From: an uncultured Ruminococcus sp.
GTDB lineage: Bacteria > Bacillota > Clostridia > Oscillospirales > Acutalibacteraceae
DNA: 5,134 bases
Assembly (NCBI GenBank): GCA_902783815.1
Contig: CACZSM010000134.1
Coordinates: forward strand, 1 to 5,134
Direction: 5' to 3'
Of this stretch, positions 4,940-5,134 are shown piece by piece. A model generated the notes under the pieces. It saw only the letters and a program-made list of their open reading frames with translations. It was not told the origin of the DNA and searched no databases. Numbering within the stretch: position 1 is the stretch's first letter; each line of letters begins with the position of its first letter. Position numbers and translations under genes: made by a program.

Positions 4940-5079
4940 AATGTTTACGATTGCTTCAGTCTGCCCTCATAGTGGTGAGCACTAATAGAAATAGTCTGCC
5001 CTCATAGTGGTGAGCACTAATAGAAATAGTCTGCCCTCATAGTGGTGAGCACTAATAGAATGTGCAATCAACATTCATC
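4940..5079 (-). ncRNA. Type III antitoxin RNA (ToxI-like)
   Basis: A non-coding RNA read right to left from the promoter at 5086-5114. It has a leader of about 19 nt, three repeat units and a tail ending at the terminator before the toxin gene. In ToxIN-type systems the toxin cuts this precursor into single repeats, each folding into a pseudoknot that binds and inhibits the toxin in a ring-like RNA-protein assembly. The architecture here (promoter, about three repeats of 35 nt, terminator, toxin) matches that arrangement exactly. The 5' end is estimated from the -10 position. The cleavage sites cannot be fixed from sequence. Confidence 0.85.
4958..5062 (-). repeat. Three tandem 35-bp antitoxin repeats
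   Basis: Units begin at 4958, 4993 and 5028 with an exact period of 35 bp. The first two are identical; the third is identical over 33 bp (to 5060) and then diverges (tg in place of at). In the minus-strand RNA each unit contains UAGUG, CUCA, CACUA and UGAG in that order. UAGUG pairs with CACUA, and CUCA, inside that loop, pairs with UGAG just outside it, which is the crossing pattern of a pseudoknot. An alternative second stem is UGCUC with GGGCA. There is no unique spacer between units, so this is not a CRISPR array. Confidence 0.95.
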
Positions 5080-5085
5080 ACTTAT

Positions 5086-5114
5086 ATTATATGCAATATT
5101 GTATCAAAAGTCAA
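5086..5114 (-). promoter_or_regulatory. Strong promoter of the antitoxin-toxin locus
   Basis: On the minus strand TTGACT (5109-5114) is followed after exactly 17 bp by TATAAT (5086-5091). That is 11 of 12 matches to the housekeeping sigma-A consensus at ideal spacing. The transcript should start near 5079, about 19 nt before the first repeat. A strong constitutive promoter is expected where a labile RNA antitoxin must outnumber its toxin. Confidence 0.9.
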
Positions 5115-5134
5115 GTAAAAAAATGGGCTTGAGC

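Noticed and set aside
4958..5062. CRISPR array
   Set aside because: The units are directly adjacent with a 35-bp period and no unique spacers. They precede a ToxN/AbiQ gene and no cas gene is present.
1..5134. tRNA, rRNA, riboswitch or insertion sequence
   Set aside because: No tRNA-like cloverleaf, conserved rRNA segment, recognisable riboswitch core, transposase or terminal inverted repeats with target duplication were seen.

Overview
The window looks like chromosomal DNA of an endospore-forming, low-to-moderate-GC member of the Clostridia, probably a gut Ruminococcus/Oscillospiraceae-type bacterium. The reasons are a complete spoIIAA-spoIIAB-sigF operon, a SpoVM homologue, strong GGAGG-type ribosome binding sites, sigma-A-like promoters, and a type III toxin-antitoxin locus of the kind known from gut Firmicutes. 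The genus is inferred, not proven.

Layout. (1) Positions 1-446 are very AT-rich with no convincing gene. They hold a 19-bp direct repeat pair, a large imperfect inverted repeat and a tandem 9-mer. (2) Positions 447-2184, minus strand, form a sporulation cluster read right to left: a 52-aa membrane peptide, a 29-aa SpoVM homologue, spoIIAA, spoIIAB and sigF. The last three overlap (17 nt and 8 nt). SpoIIAA, SpoIIAB and sigma-F form the partner-switching module that activates forespore-specific transcription. SpoVM is a curvature-sensing peptide that anchors the spore coat on the forespore surface. A 17-bp inverted repeat lies between spoVM and spoIIAA; it covers the spoIIAA Shine-Dalgarno sequence and has TATAAT in its loop. 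(3) Positions 2185-2343 hold two divergent promoters. (4) Positions 2344-4141, plus strand, are a two-gene unit: an intracellular GH13 alpha-glucosidase-like enzyme and a 60-aa winged-helix protein, closed by a strong 11-bp terminator. (5) Positions 4191-5114, minus strand, are AT-rich accessory DNA: a consensus promoter, three 35-bp tandem repeats, a leaky-type terminator, a ToxN/AbiQ-family endoribonuclease gene and a small unknown ORF.

The most noteworthy system is the type III toxin-antitoxin locus. Its repeat RNA is predicted to fold into pseudoknots that inhibit the toxin, and such loci often act as abortive-infection phage defence. Second is the sporulation cluster, which contains two very small genes (spoVM and a membrane peptide) that are easily missed, and an unusual inverted repeat positioned to control spoIIAA translation.
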